NCBI RefSeq assembly: GCF_000382145.1
Contig: NZ_KB907632.1
Location: 25,955 to 89,954, forward strand
Origin: Psychrobacter lutiphocae DSM 21542
GTDB lineage: Bacteria; Pseudomonadota; Gammaproteobacteria; Pseudomonadales; Moraxellaceae
Direction of reading: 5' to 3'
Length of the DNA stretch: 64,000 bases
A program made the position numbers and the translations under genes. Shown in pieces: positions 27,636 to 35,289 of this stretch. The notes under the pieces were generated by a model. It saw only the letters and a list, made by a program, of their open reading frames with translations. It did no database searches and was not told where the DNA came from. How positions within the stretch are numbered: the first letter of the stretch is position 1; every line of letters starts with the position of its first letter.

Positions 27636-29324
27636 ATGTTATCTCTACATAGACGCCACAAATCCACCACCAAGGGCAATATCCCTCATATCTCTTTACG
27701 TCAAAAGCTCCCGCAACTACCACGCCTCCCTAATCTACCTAGGCGAGCTGTCGCTAAGCTTCGTAAAATAAAGCCAAAACTGCCTTTTATAGGAGGTAAG
27801 TCGCCGCAACTGGATATTTTAATTATTGGCGCAGGTATCTCGGGGATAGCTATGGCAAGCCATATCCAGCGTGACAAATTACTTAGTCAGTCCATTAAAA
27901 AAGGACGGGTTAAAATTGTCGAAAAACGTAACGCCATAGGCGGCACTTGGGATTTATTTAAATATCCAGGCATTCGCTCTGACTCTGACATGACTACTTT
28001 TGGCTTTGCCCATCGACCTTGGATAGGAAACAAGACCTTGGCAGACGCTGCCTCAATTAAGCAATACCTTGAACAAACAGCACAGGATGAAGCAATTGAT
28101 AGGTTAATTCAGTTTGACACCAAGGTCATTCGCTTGGACTGGTCAAGCAAAGATCAGTATTGGACGGCCACTTTAGAAGAGGTCACAACAGGCAAACAGC
28201 GCAAAATCAGCGCCCGCTTTGTAGTGGGTGCTACTGGCTATTATGATTATGACCAAGGTTATCAGCCTCAATTTAAAGGACAAGATGATTTCACAGGTCA
28301 GATAGTGCATCCACAGCATTGGGATGACAAAATTGATTATCAAAGCAAACGTGTGGTGGTCATTGGTAGTGGCGCCACAGCGGTAACCCTATTGCCAGCG
28401 CTTATTAAGCCCTTGATTGATCCAAACAGCACAGAGACTCAAGCCGCTGCTCACGTCACCATGCTCCAACGCACCCCGACTTATATCGGCAGTGTGCCCA
28501 GTGAAGACCCTAGTGTCGATATCTTAACCACCCGCTTTAAGCTAAATCCAAAGATTGCTTATCGCTTGGTACGTGGCCGCAATATCTTATTCCAGCAAGG
28601 CATCTATCAATTGGCAAAAATAGCACCCAATACGCTCAAAAAAGGCATCATAACCAAAGCCAAAAAAGAGCTGGCTGGTAGCGGTGTACAGCTCAAGCAC
28701 TTTATCCCAGACTACAACCCATGGGATGAGCGCTTGTGCGCTGTCCCTGATGGCGATTTGTTTAAGGCGCTACATACAGGCCATGCAGAGATTATCACCG
28801 ACCATATCGATCGCTTTACAAAAGAGGGTATCCAACTTAAATCTGGTCACCTTCTACCTGCCGATATTATCGTTACAGCGACTGGGCTTAAGCTACAAAT
28901 GCTAGGTGGTGCTCAAGTCATTATCGATGGTGATGAGCGCAAAGTCAGTGAGCGTATGACTTACAAAGCGGTGATGGTAGATGATGCACCCAATCTAGCG
29001 GTGTTATTTGGTTATACCAATGCTTCTTGGACCTTGAAAATAGACCTTGCTTGTGGCTATATAACCCGACTGCTACGCCACATGCACTATTATGGCTACA
29101 CCACAGCCGTACCTCAAGCGACAGCCACCGATGGTGAACACGTGACTAGGCAACCTTATACAGTCATGGATACACTCACCGCAGGCTATATACGCCGTGC
29201 GCAAAATGTATTGCCCAAACAGGGGGATCGCTACCCTTGGATTGTCACCAATAACTACTTGAGCGATATCATCATGCTTAAATATCATCGTATTGAGGAT
29301 AAATGGTTACGCTTTTATCGCTAA
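27636..29324 (+). CDS. FAD/NADPH-dependent monooxygenase (Baeyer-Villiger type)
   Basis: A flavoprotein monooxygenase of the FMO/Baeyer-Villiger superfamily; the substrate cannot be read. From the ATG at 27636 it has 562 residues; AAGGA lies six bases upstream, whereas the ORF from 27540 lacks such a site. The FAD-binding motif (LIIGAGISGIAMASHI) is near residue 65, then RNAIGGTWDLFKYPGIRSDS, the conserved flavin loop. The BVMO fingerprint FxGxxxHxxxW is present as FTGQIVHPQHW near 217. The second nucleotide fold VVVIGSGATAVTL near 235 binds NADPH. The N-terminal ~55 residues are basic and Leu/Pro-rich and not part of the common fold. Similar enzymes (for example EthA-like) oxidise ketones, thioethers or amines. 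Confidence 0.85.
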   Translation: MLSLHRRHKSTTKGNIPHISLRQKLPQLPRLPNLPRRAVAKLRKIKPKLPFIGGKSPQLDILIIGAGISGIAMASHIQRDKLLSQSIKKGRVKIVEKRNAIGGTWDLFKYPGIRSDSDMTTFGFAHRPWIGNKTLADAASIKQYLEQTAQDEAIDRLIQFDTKVIRLDWSSKDQYWTATLEEVTTGKQRKISARFVVGATGYYDYDQGYQPQFKGQDDFTGQIVHPQHWDDKIDYQSKRVVVIGSGATAVTLLPALIKPLIDPNSTETQAAAHVTMLQRTPTYIGSVPSEDPSVDILTTRFKLNPKIAYRLVRGRNILFQQGIYQLAKIAPNTLKKGIITKAKKELAGSGVQLKHFIPDYNPWDERLCAVPDGDLFKALHTGHAEIITDHIDRFTKEGIQLKSGHLLPADIIVTATGLKLQMLGGAQVIIDGDERKVSERMTYKAVMVDDAPNLAVLFGYTNASWTLKIDLACGYITRLLRHMHYYGYTTAVPQATATDGEHVTRQPYTVMDTLTAGYIRRAQNVLPKQGDRYPWIVTNNYLSDIIMLKYHRIEDKWLRFYR

Positions 29325-29331
29325 GATTAAA

Positions 29332-29465
29332 TAGGACTTATGCACGGGTAGATATTATGGCAACTGGTAATCATTTGTGAATCCTCTGAAGGTAGAGCCA
29401 GACGCTCCATAAATAATAACCAGTCGCTTTTAAAGCCTTGAAATCGTATTTTTGCGTAAGTCCTA
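29332..29465. mobile_element. MITE-like element with TAGGACTTAYGCA ends (family D)
   Basis: TAGGACTTATGCA at 29332-29344 pairs with TGCGTAAGTCCTA at 29453-29465 (12 of 13). The ~134 bases between have no reading frame. The paired ends identify it as a small non-autonomous element or a deleted IS; parent IS not identified. It lies directly after the monooxygenase stop codon. Confidence 0.7.
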
Positions 29466-29477
29466 TTAATAATATCT

Positions 29478-29559
29478 CTAGAGTCTGTTGAACAGTCATC
29501 TTCGTGGAAAAGGTTTGTCTTATTGTTATCACCATTTTCAAAATGAAGACACGCCCTAG
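29478..29559 (+). mobile_element. Family-C MITE, copy C1, flanked by CTAG
   Basis: A 74-base element (29482-29555) with CTAG on both sides (29478-29481 and 29556-29559). Its sequence (AGTCTGTTGAACAG ... TTTTCAAAATGAAGACACGCC) matches the inverted copy at 31182-31261, also CTAG-flanked. CTAG fits the 4-bp YTAR target duplication used by IS5-type elements. Confidence 0.7.
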
Positions 29560-29591
29560 ATTGCTATCTTAGATTAACATATGAAGTATTA

Positions 29592-29695
29592 ATACCAAAT
29601 CTGAAAATTAAGATATCGAGGAAAACGAGTGCAAACGCTACAAGTAGTAGATTTAGCGAGTTTGACAAAGATAGGTTGTTTTTAGAAAAGGTATA
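29592..29695 (+). mobile_element. Family-A MITE, copy A3
   Basis: Direct copy of the family-A element (ATACCAAATCTGAAAATT ... AGAAAAGGTATA), best match to A2. It is the third small element in a row after the monooxygenase gene. Confidence 0.8.
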
Positions 29696-29734
29696 AGACG
29701 TGTGATGAGTGTTCAATATACCTTAATAATCAAG

Positions 29735-29764
29735 AAGAGGAGAGCCTATACCCTCCTCTTTTTA
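29735..29764 (+). terminator. Rho-independent terminator, distant from its likely gene
   Basis: AAGAGGAG pairs with CTCCTCTT around AGCCTATACC, with TTTT following on the + strand. The nearest + strand gene (monooxygenase) ends 410 bases upstream; elements D, C1 and A3 occupy most of the gap. It probably belonged to that gene before the insertions. Confidence 0.65.
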
Positions 29765-29907
29765 GTCACTTTCTTTTTTGTATTAGTGTATCTTTTGTGC
29801 TATATCTAGTTATTTTACCTAGCATCTGTTGATGTAGGACAGCAGTGCAACCTGTTATTAGAATAGCGCAATTAGGATAACGCTAGCACACTTTGATAAA
29901 AACTAGA

Positions 29908-30150
29908 CTACTTCTTCTTTTTATCCTGTTTTTTTTGCTTAGAGTCTTTTTTCTTATCCTGTTTTTTGTTTTTCTTGCTATCTTGCTTTTTACCCTTCTT
30001 AGACTTCTTCTTATCTTTTTTAAGCTCGTTCTTTAACTCTTTAAGATCTTGCTTCTTCTCAGCAATCTCTTTTTTTAGCTTCTTTTTCGCAATCTTGATG
30101 TCTTTTTCAAGTTCTTTTTTTAGCGCTTTTATTTCTGACTTCTTAGCCAT
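29908..30150 (-). CDS. Small lysine-rich basic protein
   Basis: An 80-residue protein in which 39 residues are lysine. It starts at the ATG at 30150 (MAKKSEIKAL), with AGGAG six bases upstream, which decides this start over an in-frame TTG at 30156. The N-terminal half is a predicted charged helix with a heptad-like pattern (LKKELEKDIKIAKKKLKKEI), and the C-terminal half is repeats of KKQDSKKN type, probably disordered. Such extreme basicity suggests nucleic-acid binding, like the Lys-rich tails of histone-H1-like bacterial proteins. No annotated family is recognised. It lies next to a parS site (30219-30234) and a DUF2058 gene. Confidence 0.75.
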   Translation of the reverse strand: MAKKSEIKALKKELEKDIKIAKKKLKKEIAEKKQDLKELKNELKKDKKKSKKGKKQDSKKNKKQDKKKDSKQKKQDKKKK

Positions 30151-30218
30151 TTTCAACTCCTTGGGTGGTTAGTTAATTTGCTTACTACTTCATTCACGAC
30201 TTAGTTTAATTTTTACAG

Positions 30219-30234
30219 TGTTTCACGTGAAACA
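30219..30234. promoter_or_regulatory. parS site, perfect 16-bp palindrome
   Basis: TGTTTCACGTGAAACA is identical to the bacterial chromosomal parS consensus bound by ParB. It lies in the intergenic region upstream of the lysine-rich gene. parS sites cluster near the replication origin in most bacteria, which may place the window in that part of the chromosome. Only this site is seen here; ParA/ParB are not in the window. Confidence 0.9.
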
Positions 30235-30379
30235 GGGGTAATAGCCATTAAGTGATATTGGCATAAAACATTAGCTGTGATTAATACAAAATTTAATAAA
30301 AACAAAAAACTTACCTTGATAATAGCAAATCCACCTAGTAACTCAAGGGGTCACTGTATGCGCTGTGTAACATCTTGAG

Positions 30380-30913
30380 TTACCACATCAAGTCATCAGG
30401 GATCACGTACTGTGCATACGGATCATCTTCTGCTGGCTCATCTTCTGCTTTGTCATTAGATTCCACGATGAAGCCTTCCAGCTTTTCATTAATTCGATCT
30501 GCCAATGGGCGTGGTAGCAAGGCGTAGCCCTCTTCTAAGCGAGCGATACTGACATGACCAGCGACAATTTGGTCAAACAGCTTTTGGGTAATATTTATCT
30601 TTTTAATCTTACTGTCATCGACAAAGCGATATTCAATCTCGCCTTGGGTGTCAGTAATCTGATGCTGTTGAATCATTTGTACGATGTTGGCTCTCAGCGT
30701 TTTTTCTTCTAGCGCCTGTTGTCGTTGCTGATTAAGCTGTTGGTCTCTTTTTAACTTCTCAGCTTGTGCTTCAGCCACTGCCTTCTTGATGTCAGCATCG
30801 GGTGCTTGACCAGTACGTTTGGCATGCTCTGCCTGCTTGGTGAGTTTTTTCGCTTTTTTGCTGTCTACCAATCCAGCTTTTAATAGCTGAGCTTGTAGTG
30901 CGTTTTTAGCCAT
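30380..30913 (-). CDS. DUF2058 domain protein (YaiL-like)
   Basis: A 177-residue protein of the DUF2058 family, related to E. coli YaiL and often labelled nucleoprotein/polynucleotide-associated enzyme. The start at 30913 (MAKNALQAQLLKAGL) has AAGGA seven bases upstream; upstream codons to 30988 lack a site. The N-terminus (LQAQLLKAGLVDSKKAKKLTKQ) is the family hallmark, with a highly charged helical middle rich in Gln/Arg/Lys (DQQLNQQRQQALEEKT) and a C-terminal domain with EYRFVDDSKIKKI and LPRPLADRI. The acidic tail (EDEPAEDDPY) is typical. Biochemical role is not established. It shares its neighbourhood with parS and the lysine-rich protein. Confidence 0.85.
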   Translation of the reverse strand: MAKNALQAQLLKAGLVDSKKAKKLTKQAEHAKRTGQAPDADIKKAVAEAQAEKLKRDQQLNQQRQQALEEKTLRANIVQMIQQHQITDTQGEIEYRFVDDSKIKKINITQKLFDQIVAGHVSIARLEEGYALLPRPLADRINEKLEGFIVESNDKAEDEPAEDDPYAQYVIPDDLMW

Positions 30914-31181
30914 AACAAATTCCTTTGAGTCTGGGTTTATGTTGCTGATAGGATAATAAGTTTTATGACTTGTTGTCGGTAGTTGCAACCATAATTATTA
31001 CCACTTACTGATATTAATCTACCAGATAACTAGATAGTGAGTATATTAAAGATATGACTGTATTGTTGTTCATAAATTACGAACAATCGAAAACCATAAA
31101 CACTATTATTGACAATATTCATTTTATTAGAATCAACAAATGAGGTATGCTTAATAATAGAAAAAATCATCGTAAGACTAG

Positions 31182-31265
31182 GCCGTGTCCTCATTTTGAA
31201 AATTGATAATATAAATAAGATACATCGCTATTAAACACATGAGATAAATGTTCAACAGATCCTAG
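31182..31265 (-). mobile_element. Family-C MITE, copy C2 (inverted), flanked by CTAG
   Basis: An 80-base element (31182-31261) with CTAG at 31178-31181 and 31262-31265. Opposite orientation to C1, 1.7 kb away. The pair encloses the lysine-rich gene, parS and the DUF2058 gene. The rest of 30914-31333 shows no gene. Confidence 0.7.
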
Positions 31266-31333
31266 GAAAATAACACAGATAATATCATGATATTAACCAA
31301 ATAAAATAAAAGGAAAAGGATAAATACATTACT

Positions 31334-31603
31334 ATGACAACCAGAACAGCCACTACAACTCATGTTCGGATTCATCGTAAATATCAGCGTTTAATCTTTA
31401 CTGGATTGATGGCGCTGTTAATGTCGTTAATTATTTCAACTGCATTAATTTTATTAAAAGATGGTTATAGTGAGATATTCTTTAATGATCTTTTGCGCTC
31501 ATGGCGCACATCATTCGTATTCGCTTGGCCTAGCGCTTATGTGTGCGCCTACTTGATTCAAACTCATATCCTTAGCCGTATTCACTTCCATGACGATAAA
31601 TAG
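31334..31603 (+). CDS. DUF2798 family small membrane protein
   Basis: An 89-residue protein with two membrane helices (about 20-40 and 55-78), matching the DUF2798 family (HRKYQRLIFTGLMALLMS, then SWRTSFVFAWPSAYV). The F-W-x-x-S-F-x-F-A-W-P motif of the second helix is conserved. The function of DUF2798 is not known; they often sit as single small genes. The stop codon (TAG) overlaps the first base of the terminator stem, so the terminator is tight against the gene. Confidence 0.8.
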   Translation: MTTRTATTTHVRIHRKYQRLIFTGLMALLMSLIISTALILLKDGYSEIFFNDLLRSWRTSFVFAWPSAYVCAYLIQTHILSRIHFHDDK

Positions 31604-31636
31604 AAAAATCACTGCCTAACAAGCAGTGATTTTTCT
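31602..31636. terminator. Terminator after the DUF2798 gene
   Basis: A perfect 14-base stem: AGAAAAATCACTGC and GCAGTGATTTTTCT around CTAACAA. The T run is part of the stem, so it could work in both directions. Confidence 0.9.
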
Positions 31637-31682
31637 ATTATCACAGTCTAGAGCCTAAGATACACCCAACGACCACTTAATT

Positions 31683-31911
31683 ATCGACAGCATCTTACAG
31701 TTGGAATGGAAAAGTATAGTTGTAGTCAGATAAATGAGTTACAAGGCAACCGAGTGCAAGTACTACTGAAGTAGGCTAAACGAGGTTAACGCTGCAAATC
31801 TTTTATATGGCCGTGACTATAACCGCATCAAACGCCAATGCAAAAGGTAACAACACCAATTTACCCACAGTGCTTGTCCCACTATTAGTGGTAGGTGTAG
31901 TTTGAGTAATA
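31683..31911 (-). pseudogene. Decayed C-terminal copy of the 33.4-kb lipoprotein gene, with MITE inside
   Basis: On the minus strand, 31911-31821 reads ...STVGKLVLLPFALAFDAV, matching GKLVLLPFALAFDVV in the intact gene at 33370-34128. The match then continues after a 107-base insertion, at 31712-31683, as FPFQL followed by a stop and DAV (intact gene: FPFQLLDAAS). The insertion is the family-B MITE B2. Only about 50 codons of the C-terminus are left, so this is a partial duplicate. Confidence 0.75.
31715..31821 (-). mobile_element. Family-B MITE, copy B2, with resolved TA insertion site
   Basis: 107 bases from TATAGTTGTAGTCAG to GGCCGTGACTATA; the ends form TATAGT/ACTATA. Comparison with the intact paralogous gene shows the coding sequence resuming on both sides with a TA at each edge, where the paralog has a TG. 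That gives a TA target duplication, the IS630/mariner-type signature. Confidence 0.75.
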
Positions 31912-32035
31912 AAAACCACATGCATCCATATATCTATTTTTTTGAATAAAACACCAGCTCAGTGATATTATTGGCTCAATTAAATATGCGTTTATAATAA
32001 AAACTCTTTTAATTTATACCTTCTATTTATACCTT

Positions 32036-32977
32036 CTATTTTATACTCTGACGAAAGTTTTTATAATCTTCAGCAGAGCTTTTTACCGCCTCGAGTACAG
32101 GCACATGCCCTACTTTTGGCATCATAATGACTTTTGCTTGTGGAATAATCGTTTTGATATAAGCTGCCGTCTCAGGTTTAATAACACTATCCTCCTCTCC
32201 CCATGTTACTAGGGTCGGAATGTTATATTGAGCGATGATCTTTGCCTTTTCTTCCACACTATCCTCGATGATTTGTGCCAGAATCTTGGACTCTAACGCT
32301 CTGTTTTCTATTCTCTGCTGCGCTAATACCGCTTTTACTGTCGTCGGAATGTAAGGTGGATCATACATGACCAAGTCAGTTAGTCTATCAAAATCATCAT
32401 AGCTACTAATTAATAGTGGATTATTATCAAGGGTTGCGCCTTCCAATGATTTGGGTACACCAACTGACCAAAATCCTGCACTATCAATCAGCCAAACACT
32501 AGCCACCTCTTCTGGATACAAGGCCGCATAAGCTACCGCGATAGAGCCGCCCATAGAGTTACCACCAATATGTAGGTTGGTCGCCATGCCATTGGCAGTC
32601 ACCAGCTCGTGCAATCTCTTGGCTTGAGCATCCGCTCGATAATCTTTGTCCATCGGCTTATCAGAGTCACCAAACCCCAGTAAATCTGGGATGATGACGT
32701 GATATTCACTAAACTCTTCGGCAATACGGGCAAAATTATGAATATTACCGCCAAAACCATGCACTAATAATAAAGGCTTACCAGAAGTGTTATTGTTGTC
32801 GGCATAGACTAGGGTGTCCCCTGACGATAGCTCAAAAGATTTTAGCTCTAAGCCCGAACTATTTAGCTCATGCTGTAATAACTTTTCAGTTGTAGCAATC
32901 GTGAAGGAGTTGGGAGTAGTACAGCCCATTACTGTTATAGCCAATAGCGCCACTAGCCCTTTTTTTAATAATTGCAT
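32036..32977 (-). CDS. Alpha/beta-hydrolase lipoprotein
   Basis: A 313-residue alpha/beta-hydrolase fold enzyme with an N-terminal lipobox (MGC, cysteine 19), so it is probably anchored in the envelope. The oxyanion loop is LLVHGFGGN near 75, the nucleophile elbow is GGNSMGGS near 145, with serine as nucleophile, and the last catalytic residues are likely Asp in WGEEDSVIKP near 262 and His in VGHVPVLEA near 290. The closest families are lipase/esterase or haloalkane-dehalogenase-like hydrolases; substrate unknown. It lies between the decayed copy and the intact copy of an envelope lipoprotein gene (31.7 and 33.4 kb), on the same strand as both. Confidence 0.8.
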   Translation of the reverse strand: MQLLKKGLVALLAITVMGCTTPNSFTIATTEKLLQHELNSSGLELKSFELSSGDTLVYADNNNTSGKPLLLVHGFGGNIHNFARIAEEFSEYHVIIPDLLGFGDSDKPMDKDYRADAQAKRLHELVTANGMATNLHIGGNSMGGSIAVAYAALYPEEVASVWLIDSAGFWSVGVPKSLEGATLDNNPLLISSYDDFDRLTDLVMYDPPYIPTTVKAVLAQQRIENRALESKILAQIIEDSVEEKAKIIAQYNIPTLVTWGEEDSVIKPETAAYIKTIIPQAKVIMMPKVGHVPVLEAVKSSAEDYKNFRQSIK

Positions 32978-33369
32978 TATATCCCCTTGTCAAACAAAAA
33001 ATACTTATAAATCCTCTAATGCTATGGACTTACGATTTGCAAACGAGAGTTAATAATAGCATTATTCAATAGTTTAGCTAAGGGCAATCTTTAAAATATT
33101 AATTTAAAGGGCAGGTTTAGACCCATTAAGAAGACCAATGTAACAGGATAAGTTATTTACTGTTGAACCGCTTCAAACATATAAGTTAATTTTAAGAGCT
33201 AGCTAAAATTTACCTTACTAAACAGAGTATTTACTAAAGTAAATTTAACTTAAACAATCATAACTTTTAAAATAGGAGACTAGAGTTTCTGCCTAAAATA
33301 TTTAATGCTATTTTTATACTGTATAAGCCATTTTAAGTTGGATAAATCTGTTGAGCTAAACCTAACTAA

Positions 33370-34128
33370 CTATTGGCTTGCCGCATCCAATAACTGGAAT
33401 GGGAAAGTGACCACATCAAAGGCTAAAGCAAAGGGTAACAACACCAGTTTACCCGCAGTGGACGTCCCATTTTGGCTAGTCTTAGTGGTCTCTGTCTTGG
33501 TATAAATAGACACTGGATAAGGCTTGGTTAAGGCATTATACTTTTGTTGTATCAGACTCAAGTTACTGACTGCTGGATAGACACCACCTTTGATCGGAAT
33601 GGTAAAGCAAAAGCGCTGTGCTTCAATACGAGCATCACTGGCATCCGTACATTCCTTACCACCACTTTGCAAGAAAAACTGGTAATCTTTGCGCTGAAAC
33701 TCATCTTTGAGCTTGGCATAAGACAGCTTCATCTCACCCTGAAAGTGACCATCATTGTTGGGCGAATAAAAGGTCATGTCATTTTCAACACGAATGTTTT
33801 GAGGGGTTAAGTTGGTCAATAGTTGCACCATCTCAGGTCCGCCTTGGCTTAACACATAGCTTTGTTTTTCACCGACAATGACCACACTACTTGCCGGCAT
33901 ATTTGGCAACGCAGTCGCAGGACGACCAAAGGCAACCAATTGATCTTCAACCAACACTTGCTTAGTGCTGGCAGTGCTTGTGGTGGTACCAGAGTTTAAT
34001 AGCTCAGAAGTGGCACAACTAGATATCCCCAGCATGGTAGCTACCACACTAACTAACACCAAACCCTTAGCATTAGCTTTAAAAAAATCTGAACCTTTGT
34101 TTTGTGGCTGTTGATGGTTTAACTGCAT
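33370..34128 (-). CDS. Putative envelope lipoprotein, unknown function
   Basis: A 252-residue protein with a hydrophobic stretch and a lipobox-like ISSC (residues 34-38), suggesting a lipoprotein, after an unusual 20-residue polar leader (QLNHQQPQNKGSDF). The body has QSGGKECTDASDARIEAQRFCFTIPIKGG, with two cysteines that could pair. The end (GKLVLLPFALAFDVVTFPFQLL) is hydrophobic and conserved in the decayed duplicate at 31.7 kb. I do not recognise the family. It follows oppF by about 100 bases on the same strand, so it may be at the tail of the opp transcript, but the opp function does not explain it. Confidence 0.6.
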   Translation of the reverse strand: MQLNHQQPQNKGSDFFKANAKGLVLVSVVATMLGISSCATSELLNSGTTTSTASTKQVLVEDQLVAFGRPATALPNMPASSVVIVGEKQSYVLSQGGPEMVQLLTNLTPQNIRVENDMTFYSPNNDGHFQGEMKLSYAKLKDEFQRKDYQFFLQSGGKECTDASDARIEAQRFCFTIPIKGGVYPAVSNLSLIQQKYNALTKPYPVSIYTKTETTKTSQNGTSTAGKLVLLPFALAFDVVTFPFQLLDAASQ

Positions 34129-34226
34129 ATCATGTCCTTATGAAGCTTGATTAAATTTAATGAAACTTGATGAAAATAGATGCCTAAATCTTACGGCATA
34201 GTCAAACTAGTCGCAATCTATATTTG

Positions 34227-35285
34227 CTAAGCCACCTCATGTATGTCTGCGACCTTGTTCTTTAAACAAGCAACTTGGTGTTCAGCAGTCCCCTCAAGCT
34301 TTGGTTTGGTTTGAGCGCAGCCCTCATCGGCAATCGGGCAGCGGGTACGGAATACACAGCCAGAAGGTGGATTGATTGGACTTGGTAAATCACCTTCTAA
34401 CAGTTCAATGGTTTTATTGCGCTCAATCTCAGGGTCTGGAATCGGCACCGCTGACATCAAAGCCTTGGTATAAGGATGAGTGGGCTGCCCATAAATGGCA
34501 CCGCCCTTACCCAGCTCGACTGCATTACCCAAATACATCACCAGCACCCGATCAGAGATGTGCTTGACCACAGACAAGTCATGGGCAATAAAGATCAGAG
34601 CCAACCCCATCTCTTGTTGCACGTCTTGCAGCAGGTTAATCACTTGCGCTTGAATCGATACGTCGAGTGCAGACACTGGCTCATCACAAATAATTAACTT
34701 GGGTCTTAAAATCAGTGCTCGGGCAATACCAATGCGCTGACACTGACCACCAGAGAATTCATGCGGATAACGGTTGACTTGGTTTGCCAGCAGCCCCACC
34801 TTCTCCATCATCTCCCGTACTTGGGCGTCCACTTCAGACTTAGCCATCTTTGGATAATAGGTGCGCAGTGGCTCGGCAATGATATCGCCCACTGTCATGC
34901 GTGGATTGAGTGACGCCAGTGGATCTTGGAAGATCATTTGAATGTCTTTGCGCTTAAGACGCATTTGCTTTTTACTGCTACCTACCAGCTCTTCGCCGTT
35001 AAATTTAATGCTACCAGAGCGGGCTTTAACCAGACCAATAATGGTACGTGCCAAGGTCGATTTACCACAGCCTGACTCACCGACCACGCCGAGCGTTTCA
35101 CCAGCGAATAGATCAAAAGAAACGCCATTGACTGCCTTTAAGGTAGCCGGCTTTTGCCAAAAGTAACTGCCTTTTTGCTTAATATCAAAGCTGGTCACCA
35201 CCTCTTTGACTTGCAGCAAAGGGGTGTCAGAGCCTGAATGGATTGGATTGCTATTGCTATTGCTATTGCTATTGCTAGGTATCAT
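34227..35285 (-). CDS. oppF: Oligopeptide ABC transporter ATPase OppF
   Basis: Second ATPase of the Opp oligopeptide importer, 352 residues. Walker A is GESGCGKSTLA near 73, the signature FSGGQCQRIGIARAL near 178, Walker B LIICDEPVSALDV near 200, and the H-loop FIAHDLSVVKH near 233. The C-terminal CVFRTRCPIADEGC block, with paired cysteines, is the Opp/Dpp C-terminal extension. The N-terminus carries an SN-repeat run (residues 4-12) coded by a hexanucleotide repeat, so the true start could be later. It starts 5 bases after oppD's stop, showing co-transcription. OppF proteins bind ATP together with OppD. Confidence 0.9.
   Translation of the reverse strand: MIPSNSNSNSNSNPIHSGSDTPLLQVKEVVTSFDIKQKGSYFWQKPATLKAVNGVSFDLFAGETLGVVGESGCGKSTLARTIIGLVKARSGSIKFNGEELVGSSKKQMRLKRKDIQMIFQDPLASLNPRMTVGDIIAEPLRTYYPKMAKSEVDAQVREMMEKVGLLANQVNRYPHEFSGGQCQRIGIARALILRPKLIICDEPVSALDVSIQAQVINLLQDVQQEMGLALIFIAHDLSVVKHISDRVLVMYLGNAVELGKGGAIYGQPTHPYTKALMSAVPIPDPEIERNKTIELLEGDLPSPINPPSGCVFRTRCPIADEGCAQTKPKLEGTAEHQVACLKNKVADIHEVA
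35244..35277. repeat. Hexanucleotide repeat at the oppF 5' end
   Basis: About five copies of ATTGCT (on the minus strand AGCAAT), coding SN-SN-SN-SN near the OppF start. The 6-base unit keeps the frame, so copy changes would only lengthen the N-terminus. Confidence 0.9.
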
Positions 35286-35289
35286 GGCG

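Noticed and set aside
29966..30172. 68-residue Phe/Ser-rich ORF on the plus strand
   Set aside because: It is the antisense shadow of the lysine-rich gene (AAG/AAA read as CTT/TTT).
32978..33369. Gene or RNA in the 392-base gap before the lipoprotein gene
   Set aside because: AT-rich with only a weak hairpin (AAATTTAC/GTAAATTT near 33206-33248); no frame or conserved feature seen.
35244..35277. Phase-variation switch in oppF
   Set aside because: The 6-base unit preserves frame, so copy number change cannot switch the gene off.
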